Assembly (NCBI GenBank): GCA_026981865.1
Contig: JALSIA010000002.1
Span: 1 to 35,520 of the forward strand
From: Thermaceae bacterium
Lineage (GTDB): Bacteria > Deinococcota > Deinococci > Deinococcales > Marinithermaceae
Direction of reading: 5' to 3'
DNA length: 35,520 bases
Shown: positions 23,922 to 32,824 of the stretch, one piece after another
Layout of the letters: the number at the start of each line of letters is the position of its first letter
How positions within the stretch are numbered: position 1 is the first letter of the stretch
The notes under the pieces: generated by a model
The model's database searches: none
Seen by the model: only the letters and a program-made list of their open reading frames with translations
What the model was told of the DNA's origin: nothing
Translations under genes and position numbers: made by a program

Positions 23922-25729
23922 TGCACGAAGACGAGGCCTTCAAAAAATCCTTCGATCCGCGCCTGGCCCGCCGCATCCTGCGCTACACCTTCCCCTACTG
24001 GAAGGTCGTGCTGGTGGCGCTGGTGGCGCTGATCGTCACCACCCTGACCGCCAACGTTTTTCCGCTCATCCTCAAGTACGCCATCGATCACGCCCTGGTG
24101 CCCACCCAGGTCACCGAACTGGCCGAGCGCTACCGGGTGCTGCTGCTGGCGAGCGCCCTCTTCATCGGGGTGCGGCTCGTGGACTTCGCGGCGCGGTACA
24201 CCCAAACCTATGCGCTGGCCTGGTTGGGGCAGCACGTCCTCTTCGACCTGCGCAGCGACATCTTCCAGAAGATCCAGCGCCTGCACCTGGGCTTCTTCGA
24301 CCGCACCCCGGTGGGCCGCCTGCTCACCCGCATCACCTCCGACGTCGACGCGATCAACAACTTCATCACCGGCGGGCTGGTGGGCTTTTTGGCCGACTTC
24401 TTCATGCTCGTCGGCATCATGGGCTTCATGCTCTACCTCAACTGGAAGATGGCGCTCATCACCTTCGCGGTAATGCCGCTGCTGTTGTGGGTGACCACCC
24501 GCATCCGCATCGGCATGCGGGACGCCTACCGGCTCATGCGGCTCAAGCTGGCGCGCGTCAACGCCGCGCTGCAGGAAAACCTCTCGGGGGTCGAGACCAC
24601 CCAACTCTTCGCTCAAGAGGACCGCCAGGAGCGCCGTTTCGACGCGGTGAACCGCGAGCTTCGGGACGCCTGGATCCTGGTCATCTGGTGGTTCTCGATG
24701 TTCTACCCGATCGTCAGCTTCCTGGGCGAGGCCACCGTGGCCGCAGTGGTCTGGTTCGGGGGCGGGGCGGTGATCCAGGGGGCGATCACCTTCGGCCTGC
24801 TCGTTGCCTTCCTCGACTACGTGCGCAACTTCTTCCAACCCATTCAGGACATGTCCGACAAGTTCAACATCTTCCAGGCGGCCATGGCCTCGGCCGAGCG
24901 CATCTTCAACCTCCTCGACACCCCGGAAGAGGTCACCGACAAGCCCGACGCGCTGCCGGTCGAGCGCTTTCGGGGCGAGATCCGCTTCGAGAACGTCTGG
25001 TTCGCCTACAAGGCCCCCGGCGAGGAGGTGGCCGAGGACGAGTGGGTGCTGCGGGACGTCAGCTTCCACATCCGCCCCGGAGAGAAGGTGGCGCTCGTGG
25101 GGGCCACCGGGGCCGGCAAGACGAGCACGGTCAGCCTCATCGCCCGCTTTTACGACGTGCAGCAGGGGCGGGTCATGATCGACGGCCACGACGTGCGCGA
25201 CTACCGCCAGCGCGACCTGCGCCGGGCGATCGGCATCGTGCTGCAAGATCCCTTCCTCTTTTCCGGGACGATCGAGTTCAACCTGCGCCTGGGCGACGAC
25301 CGCATTCCTATGGAGCGGCTCGTCGAGGTTTGCAAGTTCGTGGGGGCGCACGACTTTATCGAGAAGCTGCCCCAGGGCTACCGAACCGTGCTCACCGAGC
25401 GCGGCGGCGGCCTCTCCACCGGGCAGAAGCAGCTCATCGCGCTGGCGCGCGCGGTGCTGCACAACCCCGACATCCTGCTGATCCTCGACGAGGCCACCGC
25501 GAGCGTGGACACCGAGACCGAGCGCCAGATCCAGCGGGCGATGGCGCGGGTCATGGAGGGGCGCACCTCGATCATCATCGCCCACCGGCTCTCCACCATT
25601 CAGGGCGTGGACCGCATCCTCGTCTTCCGCAAGGGCCGCATCGTGGAGGAGGGCAGCCACGCCGAGCTGCTGGCCGCGGGCGGGTACTACGCGCGGCTCT
25701 ACGAGCTGCAGTACGCCGAGGCGGGCTAG
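23921..25729 (+). CDS. tmrA: Heterodimeric ABC exporter subunit with canonical ATP site (TmrA-like)
   Basis: Encodes 602 residues: a six-helix transmembrane domain (about 20-325), then an ATPase domain with Walker A GATGAGKT (394-401), Walker B ending in LILDE with catalytic Glu524, and switch His555. The signature is LSTGQ (498-502), not LSGGQ. Paired with its partner, the consensus ATP site combines this Walker B Glu with the partner's LSGGQ. The degenerate site combines the partner's Asp with LSTGQ. This complementary pattern is typical of TmrAB and other heterodimeric exporters. Start GTG 23921 shares one base with the tmrB stop. The gene end overlaps the convergent DUF454 gene by 4 bases. 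Confidence 0.93.
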   Translation: MHEDEAFKKSFDPRLARRILRYTFPYWKVVLVALVALIVTTLTANVFPLILKYAIDHALVPTQVTELAERYRVLLLASALFIGVRLVDFAARYTQTYALAWLGQHVLFDLRSDIFQKIQRLHLGFFDRTPVGRLLTRITSDVDAINNFITGGLVGFLADFFMLVGIMGFMLYLNWKMALITFAVMPLLLWVTTRIRIGMRDAYRLMRLKLARVNAALQENLSGVETTQLFAQEDRQERRFDAVNRELRDAWILVIWWFSMFYPIVSFLGEATVAAVVWFGGGAVIQGAITFGLLVAFLDYVRNFFQPIQDMSDKFNIFQAAMASAERIFNLLDTPEEVTDKPDALPVERFRGEIRFENVWFAYKAPGEEVAEDEWVLRDVSFHIRPGEKVALVGATGAGKTSTVSLIARFYDVQQGRVMIDGHDVRDYRQRDLRRAIGIVLQDPFLFSGTIEFNLRLGDDRIPMERLVEVCKFVGAHDFIEKLPQGYRTVLTERGGGLSTGQKQLIALARAVLHNPDILLILDEATASVDTETERQIQRAMARVMEGRTSIIIAHRLSTIQGVDRILVFRKGRIVEEGSHAELLAAGGYYARLYELQYAEAG

Positions 25730-26139
25730 CGGCGCTCGGGCGCTTCCTGGGTGCGCGGCTTGATCCGCTCGAGCGTGGGCCGGGTGTGCACGAAGAACAT
25801 CCCGTAGGCCATCAGCGCCACCGAGGTCCAGACGGCCCAGCGGGGCGCCTCGGAGAAGAAGACCAGGTAGAGGGCGGTGAGGGCCACGGTGACGCTGGCC
25901 AGGATCTTCCCGCGCCGGGGGATGGCCTTGTGCCGTTTCCAGTCGCGGGCGGCGGCGCCGAACCAACGGTGGTGGTAGACGTAGCGGTACATCCGCTCGG
26001 AGCCGCGCGCGAAGGCCCAGAGCGCCAGCAGCACCAGCGGGGTGGTCGGCAGCACCGGGAGCACCACCCCCAGGGCGGCCAGTCCCAGGAAGACGAACCC
26101 CAGGAGGTTGAAAAGCCAGCGCTTGTCGGAAGGTTCCAT
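25726..26139 (-). CDS. DUF454 (YbaN-like) inner membrane protein
   Basis: Encodes 137 residues. LFNLLGFVFLGLAALGVVLPVLPTTPLVLLALWAFARGS (about 9-47) is the DUF454 hallmark helix pair with the LPTTPF-type turn, followed by HHRWFGAAARDWKRHKAIPRRGK (about 56-78) and two more helices. Function in the family is unknown. Start ATG 26139 lies 10 bases after TAAAAT (26150-26155, minus strand), so transcription begins close to the start codon. The stop overlaps the stop of tmrA tail-to-tail. Confidence 0.85.
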   Translation of the reverse strand: MEPSDKRWLFNLLGFVFLGLAALGVVLPVLPTTPLVLLALWAFARGSERMYRYVYHHRWFGAAARDWKRHKAIPRRGKILASVTVALTALYLVFFSEAPRWAVWTSVALMAYGMFFVHTRPTLERIKPRTQEAPERR

Positions 26140-26149
26140 CGTGCGGCCC

Positions 26150-26157
26150 ATTTTATA
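26150..26157 (-). promoter_or_regulatory. -10 box of the DUF454 gene
   Basis: Minus-strand TATAAAAT contains both TATAAA and TAAAAT hexamers, 10-12 bases before ATG 26139. It is AT-rich in an otherwise GC-rich setting and falls between this gene and the FAH-family gene upstream. Confidence 0.5.
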
Positions 26158-26165
26158 CGAGGGGG

Positions 26166-26927
26166 CTAGACGATCGTTGCCTCGAGCGCCCGCCCCACCC
26201 CTTCGACCTCGACGCGGACGCGGTCGCCGCGCGCCAGCGGGCCCACCCCGCTGGGCGTGCCGGTGAGGACGACGTCGCCGGGCTCGAGCGTCATGAACCG
26301 CGACACGTAGCTGATCACGCGCGCCACCGGGAAGATCATCCGTTTGGTGCTCGCCTCCTGGCGCAGTTCGTCGTTCACCCAGGTGCGCACCGCCGTGGCG
26401 TTCGGGTCCAGCTCGGTCTCCAGCACCGGCCCCAGCGGCAAGAAGCCGTCGGCGCTCTTGGCGCGGATCCACTGCAGGTCGCTCTTCTGTTTGTCGCGCG
26501 CGGTCAGGTCGAGGGCGTTGGTGTAACCCAACACGAAGCCCAGCGCCTCCTCCTCGCTCACGTTCCGGGCGGTCTGGCCGATGACCGCGGCCAGCTCACC
26601 CTCGTAGTGGAGTTCTTCGGTCCAGTCGGGGTAGGTCACTTCGGCTCCCGAGGGCACCAGGGTGTTGGGCGCCTTGAGGAAGAGGCCGGGCTCGGCCGGC
26701 AGCTCTTCGCCGAAGTCGTGCCCCATCTCCTTGATGTGGTCCGCGTAGTTGCGGCCCACACAAACGATCTTGCTGGGCTCGGCGGGCGGAAGCAGCTCGA
26801 GATCGCGGATGGGGTAGACCTCGCCGGCGGGCTCGCCGTCCAGCTTGCGCATGGGGGTCACGTGCTCCTCGCCCATCAGCCAGCCCCACTGCACCCGGCC
26901 GTCCTTGCGGAAACGAAGCATCTTCAT
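26166..26927 (-). CDS. Fumarylacetoacetate hydrolase family protein (acylpyruvase/HpcE-like)
   Basis: Encodes 253 residues, the size of single-domain FAH enzymes such as acylpyruvases and 2-hydroxyhepta-2,4-diene-1,7-dioate isomerases. Features are KIVCVGRNYADHIKEMG (about 53-69), LFLKAPNTLV, the metal-binding HYEGELAAVIG (about 107-117), DLTARDKQ, the KSADGFLPLGP loop and LEPGDVVLTGTPSGVGPL near the C-terminus. Substrate unknown. The frame extends to 27071, but ATG 26927 is 7 bases from a minus-strand TACCAT box and gives the standard N-terminus. It lies 26 bases upstream of the DUF454 gene on the same strand. Confidence 0.88.
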   Translation of the reverse strand: MKMLRFRKDGRVQWGWLMGEEHVTPMRKLDGEPAGEVYPIRDLELLPPAEPSKIVCVGRNYADHIKEMGHDFGEELPAEPGLFLKAPNTLVPSGAEVTYPDWTEELHYEGELAAVIGQTARNVSEEEALGFVLGYTNALDLTARDKQKSDLQWIRAKSADGFLPLGPVLETELDPNATAVRTWVNDELRQEASTKRMIFPVARVISYVSRFMTLEPGDVVLTGTPSGVGPLARGDRVRVEVEGVGRALEATIV

Positions 26928-27209
26928 GGTTTCGATGGTAACAGAAGGGGCTGAGCGGTACCTGGTGCGTGGCAGGGGCGGACCCGGGGCCTTCTCGTAT
27001 GGCGCGCAGGGCCCGGTAACGGTACCGGCTCGTGGCGTGTGGCTTGGGGTATGCGGTGGGCCCGCCAACAAAAAGGGGCAGGGAGCAGGGGGTGGGTTTG
27101 ATTACGAAAAATGCCTACGAGCCTGAAATACAACGGAAAAGACGGGAAACCCGATCTTCCTCTTCCCTGCATCCCGCATCCCGACAATCCGCATCCGCGA
27201 CCAAGGGGA

Positions 27210-27294
27210 GCGCAGCGACCGCGAGCCGGGGTCTGCCCTGAACTTGCATTCAGGATCCACGCCGCCTCAATAGGCCGCGGTTGGGTCGCTGCGC
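27210..27294. repeat. 85-bp element with 11-bp inverted ends and an internal hairpin
   Basis: GCGCAGCGACC (27210-27220) is repeated as its exact complement GGTCGCTGCGC at 27284-27294. Between them CCTGAA (27237-27242) pairs with TTCAGG (27249-27254). The whole could fold as one branched stem. No coding frame and no clear target-site duplication are seen. Confidence 0.55.
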
Positions 27295-27305
27295 AATCAA
27301 AGCCA

Positions 27306-27331
27306 CCCCTGGGGGAGGGTTGGGGATGGGG
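27306..27331 (+). repeat. G-rich repeat, copy 1 (G-quadruplex motif)
   Basis: Begins CCCCTGGGGGAGGG and continues TTGGGGATGGGG, giving four runs of three or more G with loops of 1-3 bases, enough for an intramolecular G-quadruplex. It is near-identical to the copy at 27594-27623. Confidence 0.6.
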
Positions 27332-27593
27332 TTGCGGGATCCGCACCGCCCGGAAGTCGGGCTTCTGACCCGTGGCCAGTCCGCATCCCAACTCCTACCC
27401 CCCAGCTCCCGAGCAACAACCACCCTTCGGCCGCTTCGCGACCGCCGCCCAAGAGGGAGGCAAGAACCGGTGCGGGGTGCGCCGTTGCGGTTCGTGGTGC
27501 AAAGAAGGGAGCCTGCGGCAGGCAGCCTCGGGCTTCGACGGGCTTTCTTTGCGGCCGTACGTTCGTCAGGCTTTTGCCGCCGCCCAATCGCTC

Positions 27594-27623
27594 TCCCTGG
27601 GCGAGGGTTGGGGTGGGGGTTTT
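27594..27623 (+). repeat. G-rich repeat, copy 2 (G-quadruplex motif)
   Basis: Begins TCCCTGGGCGAGGG and continues TTGGGGTGGGGGTTT, differing from copy 1 at only a few positions. It also has four G-runs. It lies about 60 bases downstream of the ABC-F gene end (minus strand), so it would be in the 3' region of that transcript as a C-rich strand. Confidence 0.6.
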
Positions 27624-27684
27624 GAGCTTTGCGCGCCCGATGGTTAAGATTCCAATCCTAGTCCCGCCTCGTTCCAGCTCCTGC

Positions 27685-29556
<1,872 letters not shown>

Positions 29557-29558
29557 GG

Positions 29559-30137
29559 TTACCGTCGGCCTTGCAGCAGGCGCAGCCCCCGGGCCAGCAC
29601 CACGGCGGTGACCCCGAGCATGGCCCCGAAGCCCTGGGGGTCGCTGCGCAGCGCCCAGAGCGCGTAGGCGTAGCCGAAGAGGGCGGCGAAGGGGATCGGG
29701 TAGATGCCGAGGACGCCCCCACGCCGGCGCCACCAGGGGTAGTAGAGGAGCGCCACCGCAGCGACCACCACCAGGGCGGCGAGCGTGACCGAGGGGCGGT
29801 AGACGAGGAAGAAACCCAGGCTGGGGGCGAGCCCGCCTCCGCCCGAGAAGCCGAAGTAGACCGGCCAGCAGTGCCCTGCGACCACCGCGGTCGCCATCCA
29901 GGGGGCCAACCCCTCCGGAGCCTGAGCGGCCAGCAGGGCCACGAAGGCGCCCTTGGCGGCGTCGAGCAGCGCCGTCAGCACGCCCCAGACGGGGCCGAGC
30001 TGGCGGAAGACGCCCGAACCCCCGGGAAGGTCGCGGCGGCGCAGGTCCAGGCCGTGGGCAAAGCCAAAGATCAGCCCCCAGCTGATCGAGCCGACCAGGT
30101 AGCTGAGCAGGATCCAGAGCAGATCGACGGCGTTCAT
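29559..30137 (-). CDS. PlsY-like glycerol-3-phosphate acyltransferase, divergent
   Basis: Encodes 192 residues with about five membrane helices. The overall plan is that of PlsY: an N-terminal LSYLVGSISWGLIFG helix, a first loop (RRRDLPGGSGVFRQLG, about 34-49), LLDAAKGAFVALL, VVAGHCWPVYFGFSGGGGLAPSLG (about 87-110) and a third loop. Two catalytic motifs differ from the family norm: GSGNIGATN reads GSGVFRQLG, and GFxGGKGVAT reads GFSGGGGLAP with the Lys replaced by Gly. It may be an inactive or repurposed paralogue. Start ATG 30137 follows a GGGAAG site; the frame extends to 30341, but that would run into the divergent regulator. Confidence 0.7.
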   Translation of the reverse strand: MNAVDLLWILLSYLVGSISWGLIFGFAHGLDLRRRDLPGGSGVFRQLGPVWGVLTALLDAAKGAFVALLAAQAPEGLAPWMATAVVAGHCWPVYFGFSGGGGLAPSLGFFLVYRPSVTLAALVVVAAVALLYYPWWRRRGGVLGIYPIPFAALFGYAYALWALRSDPQGFGAMLGVTAVVLARGLRLLQGRR

Positions 30138-30155
30138 GATGGGCTTCCCTAGACG

Positions 30156-30198
30156 TCCTGGCCCAGGATACACTAAACCTGCGGTGGGAAACGGTTCC
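30156..30198. promoter_or_regulatory. Divergent promoter region of plsY-like and LacI-type genes with operator candidates
   Basis: TACACT (30169-30174, plus) and TAGTGT (30170-30175, minus) are overlapping -10 candidates for the regulator and the plsY-like gene. TCCTGG-C-CCAGGA (30156-30168) is a 13-base palindrome beside them. GGAAACGGTTCC (30187-30198), with the central CG typical of LacI-family operators, lies in the first codons of the regulator gene, suggesting self-repression. Confidence 0.4.
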
Positions 30199-31227
30199 AA
30201 AGCGCCCAAGAACGGAAGAAACGCCCCGACGATCGCCGACGTGGCCGAGCGCGCGGGGGTGGGGATCGGCACGGTGAGCCGGGTGATCAACAACTCGCCC
30301 GCGGTGCGCCCCCAGACCCGCGCAAAGGTGGTTGCGGTCATGGAGGAATTGGGCTACGTGCCCAACCCCCACGCACGCCGCATCGCTGGGGGCCGCAGCT
30401 ACACGGTCTCGGTGCTGCTGCCGTTCGTCGGCACCGAGTTCTACCTGCGCCTGCTCGAGGGTATCGAGGCCGAGCTGGGCGAGCAACGTTACGACCTGGC
30501 GCTCTTTCCGCTGCTCTCCAAGCAGCGGCTCGAGCGCTTCCTCAATTCCTCGGCGCTGGCCTACCACACCGACGGCCTGATCGTGGCCAGCTACGACCTT
30601 GCCGAGCGCTTCCCCGGCGGCCGGCTCCCCACCGACCGCCCCGTGGTCATGGTCGACGCCCGCAGCGAAGCCTACGACTCGGCCTACCTCGACAACGCCC
30701 TGGGCGGACGCCTCGCCGCGGAGCACCTGCTCGCGCTCGGAGGACCGGTCTTCGCGGTGCAGATCGAAGAGGAGCTGGACCGGGCGTTTGCGAGCACCGT
30801 CTTCTCGGCGCGCATCGGTGGTTTTCGCGAGGCGCTGGCGCAGGCCGGGGTGCCCCTGCCTGAAGACCGCGTCTTTCGGACGCGGCTTTCGGCCGAAGGG
30901 GGGCAGATTGCCCTGCAGCGGTTCCTCGAGCTGCACAGGCCGCCCCTCAACGTCTTCGCCGCCGCCGACGTGGTGGCGCTGGGCGTCGTCGAGGCGGCCG
31001 AGCGGCTGGGGCTTGAGGTGGGCCGCGAGGTGCGCGTCCTCGGATTCGACGGTCAGCCCTGGACGGCCGCGCGCGGGCTTTCCACCCTGGAGCAGCCCGT
31101 CGAAACGATGGGGCGGGCGGCGGCGCGCATGCTCATCGAGCGCCTCCAGGGCTCCGACGGCCCGCCGCGCCGCGAGCGCTTCGAGCCCCGCCTGGTGGTG
31201 CGTACCTCCACGCGGACCGGTTCCTGA
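30184..31227 (+). CDS. LacI-family transcriptional regulator
   Basis: Encodes 347 residues. The helix-turn-helix occupies about 15-60 (APTIADVAERAGVGIGTVSR and NNSPAVRPQTRAKV), with hinge NPHARRIAGG (61-70). The remaining 275 residues form a periplasmic-binding-protein-like ligand domain (ADVVALGVVEAAERLG, VLGFDGQPW, STLEQPVETMGRAAARML). Ligand unknown, probably a sugar or other metabolite. GTG 30184 is chosen over the ATG at 30136 because the latter overlaps the divergent gene's start and the promoter elements, while GTG lies 9 bases from TACACT. A CG-centred palindrome within its own first codons suggests autoregulation. No sugar transporter or sugar enzyme gene is adjacent. Confidence 0.9.
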   Translation: MGNGSKAPKNGRNAPTIADVAERAGVGIGTVSRVINNSPAVRPQTRAKVVAVMEELGYVPNPHARRIAGGRSYTVSVLLPFVGTEFYLRLLEGIEAELGEQRYDLALFPLLSKQRLERFLNSSALAYHTDGLIVASYDLAERFPGGRLPTDRPVVMVDARSEAYDSAYLDNALGGRLAAEHLLALGGPVFAVQIEEELDRAFASTVFSARIGGFREALAQAGVPLPEDRVFRTRLSAEGGQIALQRFLELHRPPLNVFAAADVVALGVVEAAERLGLEVGREVRVLGFDGQPWTAARGLSTLEQPVETMGRAAARMLIERLQGSDGPPRRERFEPRLVVRTSTRTGS

Positions 31228-31239
31228 GGCGCGGACCGC

Positions 31240-31245
31240 TAAACT
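31240..31245 (+). promoter_or_regulatory. -10 box of the MBL hydrolase operon
   Basis: TAAACT ends 6 bases before ATG 31252. A GGAGG is present at 31246-31250 but sits only one base from the ATG, too close to act as a normal ribosome binding site, so leaderless expression is likelier. Confidence 0.55.
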
Positions 31246-31251
31246 GGAGGC

Positions 31252-32154
31252 ATGATCCATACCCTGGACCTGCGGTTCGGCCGGCCGCACACGATCGCGG
31301 CCTACCTGGTGGAAACCTCCGCCGGGCCCGCGCTCGTCGAGACCGGGCCCGAGTCGACCTACCCCCGCCTCAAGGAGGCGCTGGCCGAGCACGGCGTCCT
31401 TCCCGCCGACCTGCGCGCGGTCTTCGTGAGCCACATCCACCTCGACCACGCCGGGGCCGCCTGGCGGCTCGTGGACGACGGCGCTCCGGTCGTTTTCGTC
31501 CACCCTAGGGGCGCGCCCCACCTCGTCGATCCCACGCGCCTCTGGGAGAGTGCGAGCCGCATCTACGGTGAGCGGATGGAGGCCCTTTGGGGCCGGCCGG
31601 GGCCCGTTCCCGAGGAGCGGGTTCGCGCCGTTCGGGACGGCGAGGAGGTCGCCGTGGGCACCTCCCGCTTCCTGGCTCTCGACACCCCCGGGCACGCGGG
31701 GCATCACCACGCCTGGGTCACCGACGGCGTGATCTTCTCGGGCGACGTCGGGGGGGTGCGCATCGGCGGTGGGCCGGTGGTGCCGCCCTTCCCGCCTCCG
31801 GAGATCCACCTGGAGCGCTGGAAGGCCTCGCTGGACCGGCTGCGCAACCTCGGAGCGTCGGAGATCCGACCCACCCACTTCGGTGCCTACGCCGATGTGG
31901 CCGCGCATCTGGACGACCTCGAGGACCGCATGTCCCGCTGGGCCGAACGGGTGCTCGACTGGATGCGCCAGGGCCTGGACGAAGAGGCGATGATCCCGCG
32001 CTTCGAGGATTTGGTGGCGGACGAGCTGCGTGCAGCGGGGCTGGACGAGGAGACGCTGGCCGAGTACGAGATCGCCGACCCTGCCTGGATGAGCGTGCCG
32101 GGCCTGGTACGCTACTGGCGCAAGGTCCACCCCGAAAGGGTCGCCGGTGCCTGA
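31252..32154 (+). CDS. Metallo-beta-lactamase fold hydrolase
   Basis: Encodes 300 residues with the MBL zinc site SHIHLDHAG (His61, His63, Asp65, His66), then TPGHAGHHH (about 143-151), FSGDVGG (about 159-165) and THFGAY (about 205-210). A C-terminal helical extension of about 80 residues is typical of glyoxalase-II-like hydrolases such as lactonase and thioesterase types. Substrate unknown. It is preceded by a leaderless promoter and overlaps the next gene by 8 bases, forming a three-gene unit with the HAD and PEGA genes. Confidence 0.87.
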   Translation: MIHTLDLRFGRPHTIAAYLVETSAGPALVETGPESTYPRLKEALAEHGVLPADLRAVFVSHIHLDHAGAAWRLVDDGAPVVFVHPRGAPHLVDPTRLWESASRIYGERMEALWGRPGPVPEERVRAVRDGEEVAVGTSRFLALDTPGHAGHHHAWVTDGVIFSGDVGGVRIGGGPVVPPFPPPEIHLERWKASLDRLRNLGASEIRPTHFGAYADVAAHLDDLEDRMSRWAERVLDWMRQGLDEEAMIPRFEDLVADELRAAGLDEETLAEYEIADPAWMSVPGLVRYWRKVHPERVAGA

Positions 32155-32824
32155 GGAGGTCTGGGTCTTCGACGTCGAGGGCACCCTGACCACGGGGGAG
32201 ACCTGGCGGGGGGTGGGGCGATGGCTCGAGCGGAACGGCCGGCGCGGGGCCTACCGCCGTTTCTTCCTGGCGCACCTGCCGGGGGCGCTGCTGGCCAAGG
32301 GCGGCTTAATCGACAAGCGCCGGTACCAGAACAAGTGGATGCGGGACCTCGCGGGCCTGTTCGCGGGCGTCGCCGCAGCCGAAGTCGAGGCCATGGCCGC
32401 CTGGGTCGTGGAGCACGAACTGTGGCCCGGGCGGCGCGAGGACGTGCTGGCCGAGTTGCGCGCCGGGCTGGGGCGCGGCGTGCGGATCGTCCTCGCCTCG
32501 GGCACCTTCCAGCCGGTGCTGGAGGCGTTCGCCCGGCGCCTGGCCCCCGAGGTGGAGGCACTGGGTACGCCCCTCGTTTGCGTAGACGGGGTCTGCCCCA
32601 AGAACCCTGCGGGTGCGGTTAACGTGGCCGCGGTCAAGGCGCGGCGGGTGCGGGAGCACCTGGGCGGGCGGGCGCCCGCCCGCGCCTACGGCGACACCAT
32701 CAGCGACCGTTACCTGCTCGAGCTTGCCCGCGAGCCCGTGGTCGTCTACCCCGACGCCGCGTTGGCGACGCTGGCGCGCTCGCGCGGCTGGCGCGTGCTG
32801 GGCGAAGGAGGGGGGGCGGCATGA
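32147..32824 (+). CDS. HAD-IB-type phosphatase (SerB/ThrH-like)
   Basis: Encodes 225 residues. Motif I is FDVEGTLT: Asp9 is the nucleophile, but Glu11 replaces the usual second Asp (DxD), as in ThrH-type proteins. Motif II is VLASGTFQP (Ser about 121), motif III has Lys in NVAAVKARR, and motif IV is YGDTISDRYLLE. A helical cap lies between motifs I and II (about 20-95). It would hydrolyse a phosphomonoester, perhaps phosphoserine or a lipid-linked phosphate; the substrate is open. GTG 32147 overlaps the MBL stop by 8 bases behind CGCCGG, and the gene ends in an ATGA overlap with the PEGA gene. Confidence 0.8.
   Translation: MPEEVWVFDVEGTLTTGETWRGVGRWLERNGRRGAYRRFFLAHLPGALLAKGGLIDKRRYQNKWMRDLAGLFAGVAAAEVEAMAAWVVEHELWPGRREDVLAELRAGLGRGVRIVLASGTFQPVLEAFARRLAPEVEALGTPLVCVDGVCPKNPAGAVNVAAVKARRVREHLGGRAPARAYGDTISDRYLLELAREPVVVYPDAALATLARSRGWRVLGEGGGAA

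Larger units (their letters stand above)
26928..27684. other. Gene-free, repeat-rich interval of about 760 bases
   Basis: I see no gene here. The open frames show no family pattern and no good starts. The interval holds the FAH promoter (TACCAT, 26935-26940, minus strand), a lower-GC stretch near 27090-27160, short GCATCC-type reiterations near 27168-27196, an inverted-repeat element at 27210-27294, two copies of a G-rich repeat (27306-27331 and 27594-27623), and a GCCTGC/GCAGGC hairpin near 27508-27520. It looks like a site where repeats accumulate. Confidence 0.6.

Noticed and set aside
26928-27684. Degraded transposase or other pseudogene in the large gap.
   Set aside because: None of the six frames shows a fragment of a recognisable family.
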